Source: Comamonadaceae bacterium (GTDB lineage Bacteria > Pseudomonadota > Gammaproteobacteria > Burkholderiales > Burkholderiaceae_C). Taken from it: a stretch of 9,032 nucleotides of DNA. A model generated the notes under the pieces. That model made no database searches and was not told where the DNA came from. It saw only the letters and a program-made list of their open reading frames with translations. Position 1 is the first letter of the stretch; every line of letters begins with the position of its first letter. The stretch covers positions 1-9,032 of the forward strand of contig CANCCF010000164.1 in NCBI GenBank assembly GCA_947374485.1, read 5' to 3'. This document shows positions 1 to 6,463 of this stretch, piece by piece. The translations under genes were made by a program, and so were the position numbers.

Positions 1-16
1 AGAGGGCGCAGCAGAC

Positions 17-565
17 ATGCACCGCTATGCAATTGCATTGACTCGTCAGCCAACGGCAATCAGGCCATTTATTGGCATGGCCCTGATCAACGTCAAACCT
101 CCTGTCGTTGCGAGCAATTCCTTCATGCGCGCAAGTGTCGTCCGACGGACGCGCTACACGGTACAAAAGTGCATTGCAACAGAGGGCGTCAATTTATATG
201 GTCCCAAGCGGGATGGCATTTCGGAACACCTCTACTATGGTCTGGGCTATGAAATCGATCTGTCCGCTGTGCGCGGCGAGACGGTTTGTCCGGCGCTTTC
301 CAGCAGTGTTGATCAGTTGAAAAGTGCTGACGTGGCACGCTTTGAGAAGAACGCAGAGGCGTGCACACATCTTGCAGGAGAGTGGGCACCCGATATGAGC
401 AGAAAGGACAAGCGCCACATTGAATCCAACATCGACCGATACTGCAGCGCGGCCCAGAAGCAAAGGAAATTGCTGCGCGTGAAGTACAAAAATGACGAGC
501 AGGTTGTGAAAAAACTTGACCAGTATGAAGCTGTCACGGGTTATCAGGGCAAGAGGGGCAGTTGA
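17..565 (+). CDS. Hypothetical protein, unrecognised family (start uncertain, possibly 5'-partial)
   Basis: I do not recognise this protein. As read from the first ATG it has 182 residues, but no stop lies between that ATG and the window edge, so the true start may be outside the window. Other in-frame ATGs lie at 77 (M21) and 125 (M37). The N-terminal third is basic and looks atypical. The C-terminal part (about residues 90-175) is rich in charged residues and probably helical, with cysteines at 91, 116 and 143 (another at 52) and a Lys/Arg-rich stretch at 148-168. No signal peptide or membrane segment is evident from the listed start. The base composition is lower in G+C than the genes from 954 onward. 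It ends 30 bases before the ATG of a BrnA-type antitoxin gene on the same strand, so the two may be co-transcribed. It is too long for a BrnT toxin (about 90-100 residues) and shows no BrnT-like sequence. Confidence 0.5.
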   Translation: MHRYAIALTRQPTAIRPFIGMALINVKPPVVASNSFMRASVVRRTRYTVQKCIATEGVNLYGPKRDGISEHLYYGLGYEIDLSAVRGETVCPALSSSVDQLKSADVARFEKNAEACTHLAGEWAPDMSRKDKRHIESNIDRYCSAAQKQRKLLRVKYKNDEQVVKKLDQYEAVTGYQGKRGS

Positions 566-595
566 TAAGGTGGACGGGGCGTGAGGCAAAGACCT

Positions 596-868
596 ATGAG
601 CAGGAAATCCAATCCGCACCGGATTGACAGCGACAACCCGGAGTGGACGGCGCATGATATCCAGACTGCCGTGCCACTCACCGGCTTGCCTGCAACTTTG
701 CAGCGCAAACTGCGTGGTCGCGGACCGCAGAAAGCACCGCCCAAGGTGTCCACCACCATCCGTTTGTCTTCTGATGTGTTGCAAGCTTTTCGCGCCGGTG
801 GCGAAGGCTGGCAGACACGCATTGATGCCGCATTGAAAGACTGGCTGCGCACCCATTCGCCGGTGTAA
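596..868 (+). CDS. BrnA-type antitoxin (ribbon-helix-helix), apparently without BrnT
   Basis: This is a 90-residue protein matching what I know of the BrnA antitoxin family. It has an N-terminal D-x-DNPEWT segment (residues 11-18), a basic/proline linker (38-50), a short strand VSTTIRL (51-57), and two helices carrying the family-typical LSSDVLQAFRAGGEGWQTRI and DAALKDWL stretches (58-84). BrnA proteins bind and neutralise the BrnT ribonuclease and repress their own operon through the ribbon-helix-helix fold. I chose the ATG at 596 because a GAGG lies 9 bases upstream and the product then begins like family members; a GTG at 581 in the same frame would add five residues. The usual order is brnT then brnA, but the gene upstream does not resemble BrnT. 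It is therefore an orphan antitoxin, a stand-alone regulator, or the partner of an unrelated toxin. The family call is firm; the biological role is not. Confidence 0.78.
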   Translation: MSRKSNPHRIDSDNPEWTAHDIQTAVPLTGLPATLQRKLRGRGPQKAPPKVSTTIRLSSDVLQAFRAGGEGWQTRIDAALKDWLRTHSPV

Positions 869-879
869 AACCCCAGGCC

Positions 880-911
880 AGCAGGATGGCCCAAGCCCTA
901 GGCCACCTGCT
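880..911 (+). terminator. Bulged 11-bp hairpin between the antitoxin gene and the HD-GYP gene
   Basis: AGCAGGATGGCC (880-891) pairs with GGCCACCTGCT (901-911): eleven base pairs with one bulged A at 886 and a 9-base loop. It begins 12 bases after the antitoxin stop codon. No T-tract follows, so it is not a textbook intrinsic terminator; it could slow polymerase, protect the 3' end of the upstream mRNA, or act as a regulatory site. Its right arm overlaps the candidate extended -10 element of the next gene. Confidence 0.4.
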
Positions 912-916
912 ACACT
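908..916 (+). promoter_or_regulatory. Candidate extended -10 promoter for the c-di-GMP gene pair
   Basis: TGCTACACT fits an extended -10 (TGn followed by a hexamer matching TATAAT at 4 of 6 positions). No good -35 is visible, which extended -10 promoters can tolerate. Transcription would start near 923, leaving about 30 bases before the ATG at 954. That ATG lacks a clear Shine-Dalgarno sequence. This is inferred from sequence pattern only. Confidence 0.33.
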
Positions 917-953
917 GACCGCACTCTATACGGCACACACAGGCCCGCGTTCC

Positions 954-2213
954 ATGATCAAACGTATCGCCTCCGAACACCTCCGGGTGGGCATGTTCGT
1001 CCACCACATGGAATGCGGCTGGATGGACCATCCGTTTCTGGTCAACCAGTTCAAGATCAGCCAGCCCGGCGAGATTGCCAAGCTCAAGCAGCACGGCATT
1101 GCCTGGGTCTCCATTGACACCGCACGCGGCCTGGACCTGAGTAGCGAGGGCAGCGACGAGGAAGCCAGCGTTACCCCACCGCTTGAAAACGAAGAAGCGC
1201 TGGACCTGGATCTGGACGCACCCACCCTGCCGCCCTTGCAGGTAGACACCGCCGAGGCCATGCAGGCCGTGGTGGTGCTGCCGGTGCCGCTGGCCGAAGA
1301 GATGGGCGTGGCCCGCCAGGTGCTGAGCGAGGCCAGCGCCCTGATGGCCACCGTGATGGACGAAGCGCGCATGGGCCGCATGGTGGACCTGGAGCGCATG
1401 GAGCCGGTGGTGGAGAAAATGATCCAGTCGGTGCTGCGCAACCCCGGCGCCCTGAGCTGCCTGGGGCGCATGCGGCAAAAAGACCAGTACACCTTTGAGC
1501 ACTCGGTCAATGTCAGCGTATTGCTGGCCAACTTCTGCCACCACATGGGCATGGACCGTCGCACCATCCGGGACGCCACCATCGGCGGCCTGTTGCACGA
1601 CGTGGGCAAGGTGCACACGCCCGACGCCATTCTCAACAAGGCCGGCCCCCTCACGGACGATGAGTTTGCGCAAATCCGCAACCACGTCGGCCAGGGCGTG
1701 GACATGGTGGGCAGCATCCACGGCATCTCCGACCAGTCACTGACCATCGTCGCCCAGCACCATGAACACATGGACGGCGGCGGCTATCCCATAGGCCTCA
1801 AGGGCGAGCAGATTTCGCAGCTCGGGCAAATGGCGGCGATTGTGGACGTGTACGAGGCCCTCACCTCCAGCCGCAGCTACCGCGCGGCGATGGAACCCTC
1901 ACAGGCTTTGCAACGCATCTTCCGCTGGAGCACCCAGCAGTTCAACCATGCGCTGGTGCAGCGCTTCATCCAGTGCGTGGGCATCTACCCGGTGGGCACG
2001 CTGGTGCTGCTGGACAGCGGCATGCTGGCCATCGTGACAGAGATCAACCCGGCCAACCTGCTGCGCCCCCAGGTGCGCGTGGTGCTGGACAGCCGGCGCG
2101 ACCTGGTCGTGACGCCGCGCGACCTCAACCTCTCCAAGCCCACGGTGAAGGAGCGCATTGTCAGCAGCGAGCCGGCCGCCAAGTGGAAGATCAACATGGA
2201 GCTGTACCTGTGA
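954..2213 (+). CDS. HD-GYP domain cyclic-di-GMP phosphodiesterase with N-terminal DUF3391-like domain
   Basis: A 419-residue cytoplasmic protein predicted to hydrolyse cyclic-di-GMP. Residues 1-60 (MIKRIASEHLRVGMFV onward) resemble the DUF3391 domain often found in front of HD-GYP domains. Residues 60-96 form an acidic, proline-containing linker. The HD-GYP domain spans about 165-345. The signature residues are intact: H183, the HD-x-GK motif (H215, D216, G218, K219), H244, the paired H269-H270, and D274-G275 leading to G277-Y278-P279, so it should be active. The C-terminal 75 residues resemble the small barrel-like tail of related proteins. There is no membrane segment or receiver domain. 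The start is the first ATG giving a complete DUF3391 N-terminus. Its TGA overlaps the GTG start of the diguanylate cyclase gene, indicating co-transcription and translational coupling with an enzyme of opposite activity. The family call is secure; the signal it responds to is unknown. Confidence 0.93.
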   Translation: MIKRIASEHLRVGMFVHHMECGWMDHPFLVNQFKISQPGEIAKLKQHGIAWVSIDTARGLDLSSEGSDEEASVTPPLENEEALDLDLDAPTLPPLQVDTAEAMQAVVVLPVPLAEEMGVARQVLSEASALMATVMDEARMGRMVDLERMEPVVEKMIQSVLRNPGALSCLGRMRQKDQYTFEHSVNVSVLLANFCHHMGMDRRTIRDATIGGLLHDVGKVHTPDAILNKAGPLTDDEFAQIRNHVGQGVDMVGSIHGISDQSLTIVAQHHEHMDGGGYPIGLKGEQISQLGQMAAIVDVYEALTSSRSYRAAMEPSQALQRIFRWSTQQFNHALVQRFIQCVGIYPVGTLVLLDSGMLAIVTEINPANLLRPQVRVVLDSRRDLVVTPRDLNLSKPTVKERIVSSEPAAKWKINMELYL

Positions 2214-4000
2214 GCACGCCGCAGCTGGAGGCGCAGTGCCGCACCCAGGTGCTGGAGCTGCTGGTGGCCGGGGCCCCGCTGCAACTGATTCTGGAAACCC
2301 TGCTGCACGGCCTGGAGCTGCAACGCCCCGGCGCCCTGTGCAGCCTGATGCTGCTGGATGCCGCGGGCCAGCGCTTTGAGCGGGTGTTTGCACCCAGCCT
2401 GCCGGGGTTCTACAGCGCGGCGCTCACCGGGCTGGCCATAGGCCCGGGCGTGGGCTCCTGCGGCAGTGCCGCGTACAGTGGCCAGCGTGTGGTGGTGGCG
2501 GACATCACCAGCCACCCCCACTGGGCCCCCTACCTGGCGCTGGCTTTGCGGGCGGGCGTGGCGGCCTGCTGGTCGCAGCCGGTGCTGGCGGCCTCGGGCC
2601 AGGTGCTGGGCACCTTTGCCATCTACTACCGCGAGCAGCGCACGCCCGACGCGGACGACCTGCTGCTGATCCAGCAATGCGCGGCACTGGCCTGCATTGC
2701 GATTGAAAAGGACACCGAGGCGCGCAAGCTGCGGGACAGCGAGGCGCGCTACCGCACGCTGGTGGAGTGGTCGCCCGACCCGGTGCTGGTGCACCGCATG
2801 GGCACCATTCTGTACGTCAACCCGGCCGCCATCCGCACCTTTGGTGCCACCGCCGCCAGCGAGCTCTTGGGCCGCAATACGCAGGAGTTGGTGCACCCTG
2901 ATTACCAGGCGCAGCAACGCCAGCGCATGCAGGCCATCGTGGCCCATCAGGCCATCAGTCCGCGCACCGAGTCGCGCTTTGTGCGCATCGACGGCACGCC
3001 CTTTGATGTGGAGGTGCAGGGCACCAGCATCCTCTACGAGGGCGAGAGCGCCATCCACGTGGTGCTGCGCGACATCACCGAGCGCAAGCAGGCGCGCGAC
3101 CGGCTGCAACTCGCTGCCAGTGTCTTCAGCCATGCGCGCGAGGGCATTGTGATCACCGGTGCCGACACCCGCATCGTCGACGTCAACAGCGCCTTTACCG
3201 CCATCACCGGCTACAGCCCGCACGAGGTATCGGGAGAGCAGGCCCGCGTGTTCCGCCCGGGCGGGCATTCACAGGGCTACCTCGAAACCCTGTGGGGCCG
3301 GCTGCGGGAAAAAGGCCACTGGAGCGGCGAAGTCTGGAGCGTGCGTAAAAACGGTGAAGACTATGCCGAATTGGTGACCATCAGCGCCGTGACCGATGCC
3401 GCAGGCGCGGTGTGCAACTACGTGGTGCTGATTGCCGACATCACACCCATGAAGGCCTACCAGCGTCAGCTCGAAGAGCTGGCGCATTTCGACACCCTCA
3501 CCCACCTGCCCAACCGCCTGCTGCTGGCCGACCGCCTGCAACAGGCCATGAGCCAGACGCAGCGGCGCCAGCAAACCCTGGCCGTGGTGTTTCTGGACCT
3601 GGACGGCTTCAAGGCAGTGAACGACCACCATGGTCACGATGTGGGAGACGCGCTGCTGATTGCGGTGTCGCAGCGCATGAAGGGCGCGCTGCGCGATGGC
3701 GACACGCTGGCGCGCATTGGCGGTGACGAGTTCGTGGCCGTGCTGGTGGACCTGCAAACAGCCGATGACGCGCAGCCGGTGCTGGAGCGCCTGCTGCAAG
3801 CCGCCGCCGACCCGGTGCGCGTGGGCGAGGCGCTGATCCAGGTCTCGGCCAGCATGGGCATCGCCGTCTACCCGCGCGACGGGGCGCACGCCGATTTGCT
3901 GCTGCGACGCGCCGACCAGTCCATGTACCAGGCCAAGCAGGCCGGGCGCAACCGCTTTCAGTTTTTCAGCGAGGCCGGCGACAAGGTGGCTGGCGGCTGA
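2210..4000 (+). CDS. Diguanylate cyclase with GAF-PAS-PAS-GGDEF architecture
   Basis: A 596-residue soluble protein predicted to condense two GTP into cyclic-di-GMP. Domains in order: GAF (about 10-165), PAS (about 178-290, ending in the RDITERK signature), a second PAS/PAC (about 302-416), and GGDEF (about 425-590). The GGDEF domain begins with the usual DTLTHLPNR (428-436). It has the metal-binding FLDLDGFK segment (461-468) and an intact GGDEF active-site motif (504-508). An R-x-x-D pair (R495, D498) five residues before the motif matches the inhibitory I-site, so product feedback is expected. No EAL domain or transmembrane helix is seen, so the ligand-sensing GAF and PAS domains should read cytoplasmic signals. 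I chose the GTG at 2210 because it overlaps the upstream TGA (GTGA) and gives a complete GAF domain. The open frame continues upstream to an ATG at 1973, but that stretch only shadows the HD-GYP gene. Confidence 0.93.
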   Translation: MSTPQLEAQCRTQVLELLVAGAPLQLILETLLHGLELQRPGALCSLMLLDAAGQRFERVFAPSLPGFYSAALTGLAIGPGVGSCGSAAYSGQRVVVADITSHPHWAPYLALALRAGVAACWSQPVLAASGQVLGTFAIYYREQRTPDADDLLLIQQCAALACIAIEKDTEARKLRDSEARYRTLVEWSPDPVLVHRMGTILYVNPAAIRTFGATAASELLGRNTQELVHPDYQAQQRQRMQAIVAHQAISPRTESRFVRIDGTPFDVEVQGTSILYEGESAIHVVLRDITERKQARDRLQLAASVFSHAREGIVITGADTRIVDVNSAFTAITGYSPHEVSGEQARVFRPGGHSQGYLETLWGRLREKGHWSGEVWSVRKNGEDYAELVTISAVTDAAGAVCNYVVLIADITPMKAYQRQLEELAHFDTLTHLPNRLLLADRLQQAMSQTQRRQQTLAVVFLDLDGFKAVNDHHGHDVGDALLIAVSQRMKGALRDGDTLARIGGDEFVAVLVDLQTADDAQPVLERLLQAAADPVRVGEALIQVSASMGIAVYPRDGAHADLLLRRADQSMYQAKQAGRNRFQFFSEAGDKVAGG

Positions 4001-4027
4001 ACACAGTGCTCAGGTGGTTTTGCCGCC

Positions 4028-4064
4028 GGGCCGCCCCAAGGCAAAAGCGGCCCCCTCGGGGGGC
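4028..4064. repeat. Intergenic double-hairpin repeat between convergent genes
   Basis: GGGCCGC (4028-4034) pairs with GCGGCCC (4047-4053) around a 12-base loop. Immediately overlapping, CCCCC (4051-4055) faces a run of six G (4058-4063), forming a second GC stem. The two stems share 4051-4053 and cannot both be complete. The element lies between the stop codon of the GGDEF gene and the stop codon of the convergent dihydroorotase-like gene, a likely place for bidirectional termination. No T-tract follows on either strand. From memory, GCGGCCCCCTCGGGGGGCAG-type sequences recur in Comamonadaceae intergenic regions, but copy number cannot be judged from one window. Confidence 0.55.
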
Positions 4065-4070
4065 AGAGAG

Positions 4071-5363
4071 CTACACGCAGTGAGCGAACGTGGGGGCGTT
4101 GTACGCGGGTTGGCCAGACACCACGGTGGCACGCACCTGGCCCGGCAGCTCGTAACCTCCAAAGGGCGTGTGCTTGCCCTGGCTGCGCAGGGCATCGGCT
4201 TGCACCACCCAGTGCGCTGCCGCGTCGAACACGCAGATATCGGCCACACTCCCCACCGCCAGCGTTCCCAGCTGGCCCGCCAAAGGCCCGAGCGAGGCAC
4301 CCAGCACCCCGGCCGGGCGGCGCGTGATGGTGGCCAGGGCGTCTGACAGGCCCACGCCGCTGTCCTGTGCCCACTTCAGCGTCAGGCTCAGCAGCAGCTC
4401 CAGGCCGGTGGCACCGGGCTCGCTTTCGGCAAAGGGTAAATTTTTGGCGTCTTCACCCACCGGCGTGTGGTCGGACACCAGGGCGTCGATGGTGCCATCG
4501 GCCAGGGCCGCACGCAGGGCGTCGCGGTCGCGCTGCTGGCGCAGCACCGGGGTCACGCGCATGCGGCTGTCAAAGAAGCCAATGTCCACATCGGTCAGGT
4601 GCAGGGAGTTGATGCTCACATCACAGCTCACTGGCAGGCCCTCCAGCTTGGCCTGGCGCACCAGTTCCACCCCGGCGGCGCTGCTGATGCGGCACAGGTG
4701 CACACGCGCCCGCGTGGCGCGCACCAGCTCGAAAATCGTGTGCAGGGCAATGGTCTCGGCGGCCACCGGCACGCCTGCGAGGCCCAGGCGCGTGGCTAGC
4801 GCGCCACTGGCGGCCACACCTTTGCCCAGGTGCAGCTCCTGCGGGCGCAGCCACACGCAATAGCCAAAGGTGCTGGCGTATTGCAGGGCGCGCTGCAGCA
4901 CCTGGGTGTTGGCCAGCGGCACCTCGGCCTGGCTGAAGCCCACGCAACCGGCCTCGGTCAGGCTCGCCATTTCGGCCAGCACCTCGCCTTCGAGCTTGCG
5001 GGTGAGTGCCCCCAACGGGAACACGCGGGCCAACTGGAGTTGCCTGGAGCGGTGGTGCAGCATTTCCACCAGGCCGGGCACATCGAGCACCGGCTCGGTG
5101 TCGGGCGGGCAGACCACGCTGGTGACGCCACCGGCCACGGCCGCCGCCAGTTCGGACGCCAGCATGCCGCCCAGGCGCACCGACAGGTCCACCAGACCGG
5201 GGGCCACGATACAGCCGCTGGCGTTGATCACCTGGTCGGCCTGGAAGCCAGCGGGTGCGGCGCCCATGGAAAGGATTTTGCCGTCGGCAATGGCCACATC
5301 GGCCAGGGTGTCGGTGTGGCTTGCGGGGTCGATGACGCGGCCGCCCGCGATCAGGATGTTCAT
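4071..5363 (-). CDS. pyrC': Dihydroorotase-like protein (PyrC'/PyrX type), probably non-catalytic partner of aspartate transcarbamoylase
   Basis: A 430-residue amidohydrolase-fold protein homologous to class I dihydroorotase, but with its active site lost. The metal-binding D-x-H-x-H-x-R signature after PGLVD reads DLSVRLG, placing S61 and R63 where the two histidines belong. The aspartate site of the SDDG motif reads SQAE (144-147). The H-A-E site reads R173-P-Q-E. The second histidine of the HxxH motif is R225. Only D298-H299 remain near the last metal ligand, followed by V302 instead of histidine. In Pseudomonas, such proteins are structural subunits needed to assemble class A aspartate transcarbamoylase with PyrB, which fits this operon. 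The start ATG has an AGAGG 7 bases upstream and overlaps the hisC stop by 4 bases (ATGA). Automatic pipelines may call it an active dihydroorotase (pyrC); the missing ligands argue against activity. A catalytic enzyme should exist elsewhere in the genome. Confidence 0.88.
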   Translation of the reverse strand: MNILIAGGRVIDPASHTDTLADVAIADGKILSMGAAPAGFQADQVINASGCIVAPGLVDLSVRLGGMLASELAAAVAGGVTSVVCPPDTEPVLDVPGLVEMLHHRSRQLQLARVFPLGALTRKLEGEVLAEMASLTEAGCVGFSQAEVPLANTQVLQRALQYASTFGYCVWLRPQELHLGKGVAASGALATRLGLAGVPVAAETIALHTIFELVRATRARVHLCRISSAAGVELVRQAKLEGLPVSCDVSINSLHLTDVDIGFFDSRMRVTPVLRQQRDRDALRAALADGTIDALVSDHTPVGEDAKNLPFAESEPGATGLELLLSLTLKWAQDSGVGLSDALATITRRPAGVLGASLGPLAGQLGTLAVGSVADICVFDAAAHWVVQADALRSQGKHTPFGGYELPGQVRATVVSGQPAYNAPTFAHCV

Positions 5364-6463
5364 ACAGAGACCTCTTGTGGGTTGGCGCTGGCGCCCAGAA
5401 TGTGCTGCAGGGCGGCCACCAGTGCCTCGCACTCGGCCCGCGTACCCACGCTGATGCGCAGGTGCTTGTGGGTGCGCGGCTTGGCAAAGTGGCGCACCAG
5501 AATTTTGCGCGCCCGCAGTGCGGCCAACAGGTCGGCGGCGGCATGGCCGGGGTGCGTGGTGAAGACAAAGTTGGCGCTGCTGGGCAGGGTCTGGAAACCC
5601 AGTGTGGCCAGCTCGGCCGTGAGCCAGTCGCGGCTGTCCACCACGGCCTGCGTGATCTTCTCAAAGTAAGCCTGGTCAACGATTGCGGCCTGTGCACCCG
5701 CCAGCGCCAGGCGGTCCAGCGGGTAAGAGTTGAAACTGTCTTTCACGCGCGCCAGGGCTTCGATCAGGGCCGGGTGGCCCAGCGCAAAGCCCACGCGCAA
5801 ACCGGCCAGCGCGCGCGACTTGGAAAAGGTCTGCACCACCAGCAGGTTGTCGAACTCGGGGATGAGTGCTGCCGCACTCTGGGCGCCAAAGTCCACATAG
5901 GCTTCGTCGATCAGCACCACGGAGCTGCGGTTGGCAATCAGCAGTGTGCGCAGTTGCTCCAGGCTGAGCGCCACACCGGTGGGCGCATTCGGGTTGGGCA
6001 GCACGATGCCGCCGTTGGGCACGCGGTAGTCGGCCACATCCACGCAGTAGTCGACGTTCAGCGGCACCTGCTGGTAAGCGATCTGGTAGAGGCCGCAGTA
6101 CACCGGATAGAAGCTGTAGCTGATGTCCGGGTAGAGGATGGGCAGGCTGTGCTTGAGCAGGCCCATGAAGGCGTGGCCCAGCACCTCGTCCGAGCCGTTG
6201 CCCAGGAACACGTGGTCCACGCCCAGGCCGAAGTGGCTGGCAATGGCCTGCTTCAAGGCCGTGCCGTGGGGGTCCGGGTACAGGCGCAGCTGCTCGCTGG
6301 TGGCCGCCTGAATGGCCTGAATCGCCAGCGGTGAGGGCGGGTAGGGGCACTCGTTGGTGTTGAGCTTGACCCAACCACCGGACTGCGGCTGCTCGCCCGG
6401 CACATAGGCGTGCAGCGCATCAATGCCCGTACTCCAATAAGGTGAACTGGTGAAGCTGCTCAT
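5360..6463 (-). CDS. hisC: Histidinol-phosphate aminotransferase
   Basis: A 367-residue PLP-dependent class I/II aminotransferase of normal HisC length. It interconverts histidinol phosphate and imidazole-acetol phosphate with glutamate/2-oxoglutarate in histidine synthesis. Visible signatures: VKLNTNECPYPPSP (32-45), typical of HisC; YPDP (62-65); GNGSDE (88-93) for phosphate/cofactor contact; NPNAPTG (157-163); IDEAYVDF (185-192) with the aspartate and tyrosine that contact PLP; the cofactor lysine K215 in TFSKSRALAG; R223 in GLRVGFA; and R336 in LRISVGT, for substrate carboxylate binding. Both ends overlap neighbours by ATGA (pyrB upstream, the dihydroorotase-like gene downstream), so it is translated as part of the pyr operon. 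That is an unusual place for hisC, and it may be a second copy. Relatives can also act on aromatic amino acids; sequence alone does not exclude this. Confidence 0.93.
   Translation of the reverse strand: MSSFTSSPYWSTGIDALHAYVPGEQPQSGGWVKLNTNECPYPPSPLAIQAIQAATSEQLRLYPDPHGTALKQAIASHFGLGVDHVFLGNGSDEVLGHAFMGLLKHSLPILYPDISYSFYPVYCGLYQIAYQQVPLNVDYCVDVADYRVPNGGIVLPNPNAPTGVALSLEQLRTLLIANRSSVVLIDEAYVDFGAQSAAALIPEFDNLLVVQTFSKSRALAGLRVGFALGHPALIEALARVKDSFNSYPLDRLALAGAQAAIVDQAYFEKITQAVVDSRDWLTAELATLGFQTLPSSANFVFTTHPGHAAADLLAALRARKILVRHFAKPRTHKHLRISVGTRAECEALVAALQHILGASANPQEVSV

Noticed and set aside
1..188. Direct repeat AGAGGGCG at 1-8 and 181-188, each ahead of an ATG
   Set aside because: Eight bases is close to chance, the second ATG (198) is out of frame with the open reading frame, and nothing else marks a mobile-element end or attachment site.
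581..595. GTG start for the BrnA-like antitoxin
   Set aside because: It would add only five atypical residues. The ATG at 596 has a better-placed GAGG and gives a normal family N-terminus. The GTG cannot be fully excluded.
678..1771. Long minus-strand frames opposite the HD-GYP gene
   Set aside because: They have His/Ala/Gly-rich composition typical of shadows in GC-rich DNA, no family resemblance, and lie opposite a clear conserved gene.
1973..2209. Upstream extension of the GGDEF protein to an ATG at 1973
   Set aside because: This stretch overlaps the conserved HD-GYP gene in another frame and encodes Gly/Arg/Ala-rich sequence. The GTG at 2210, with its GTGA overlap, is the better start.
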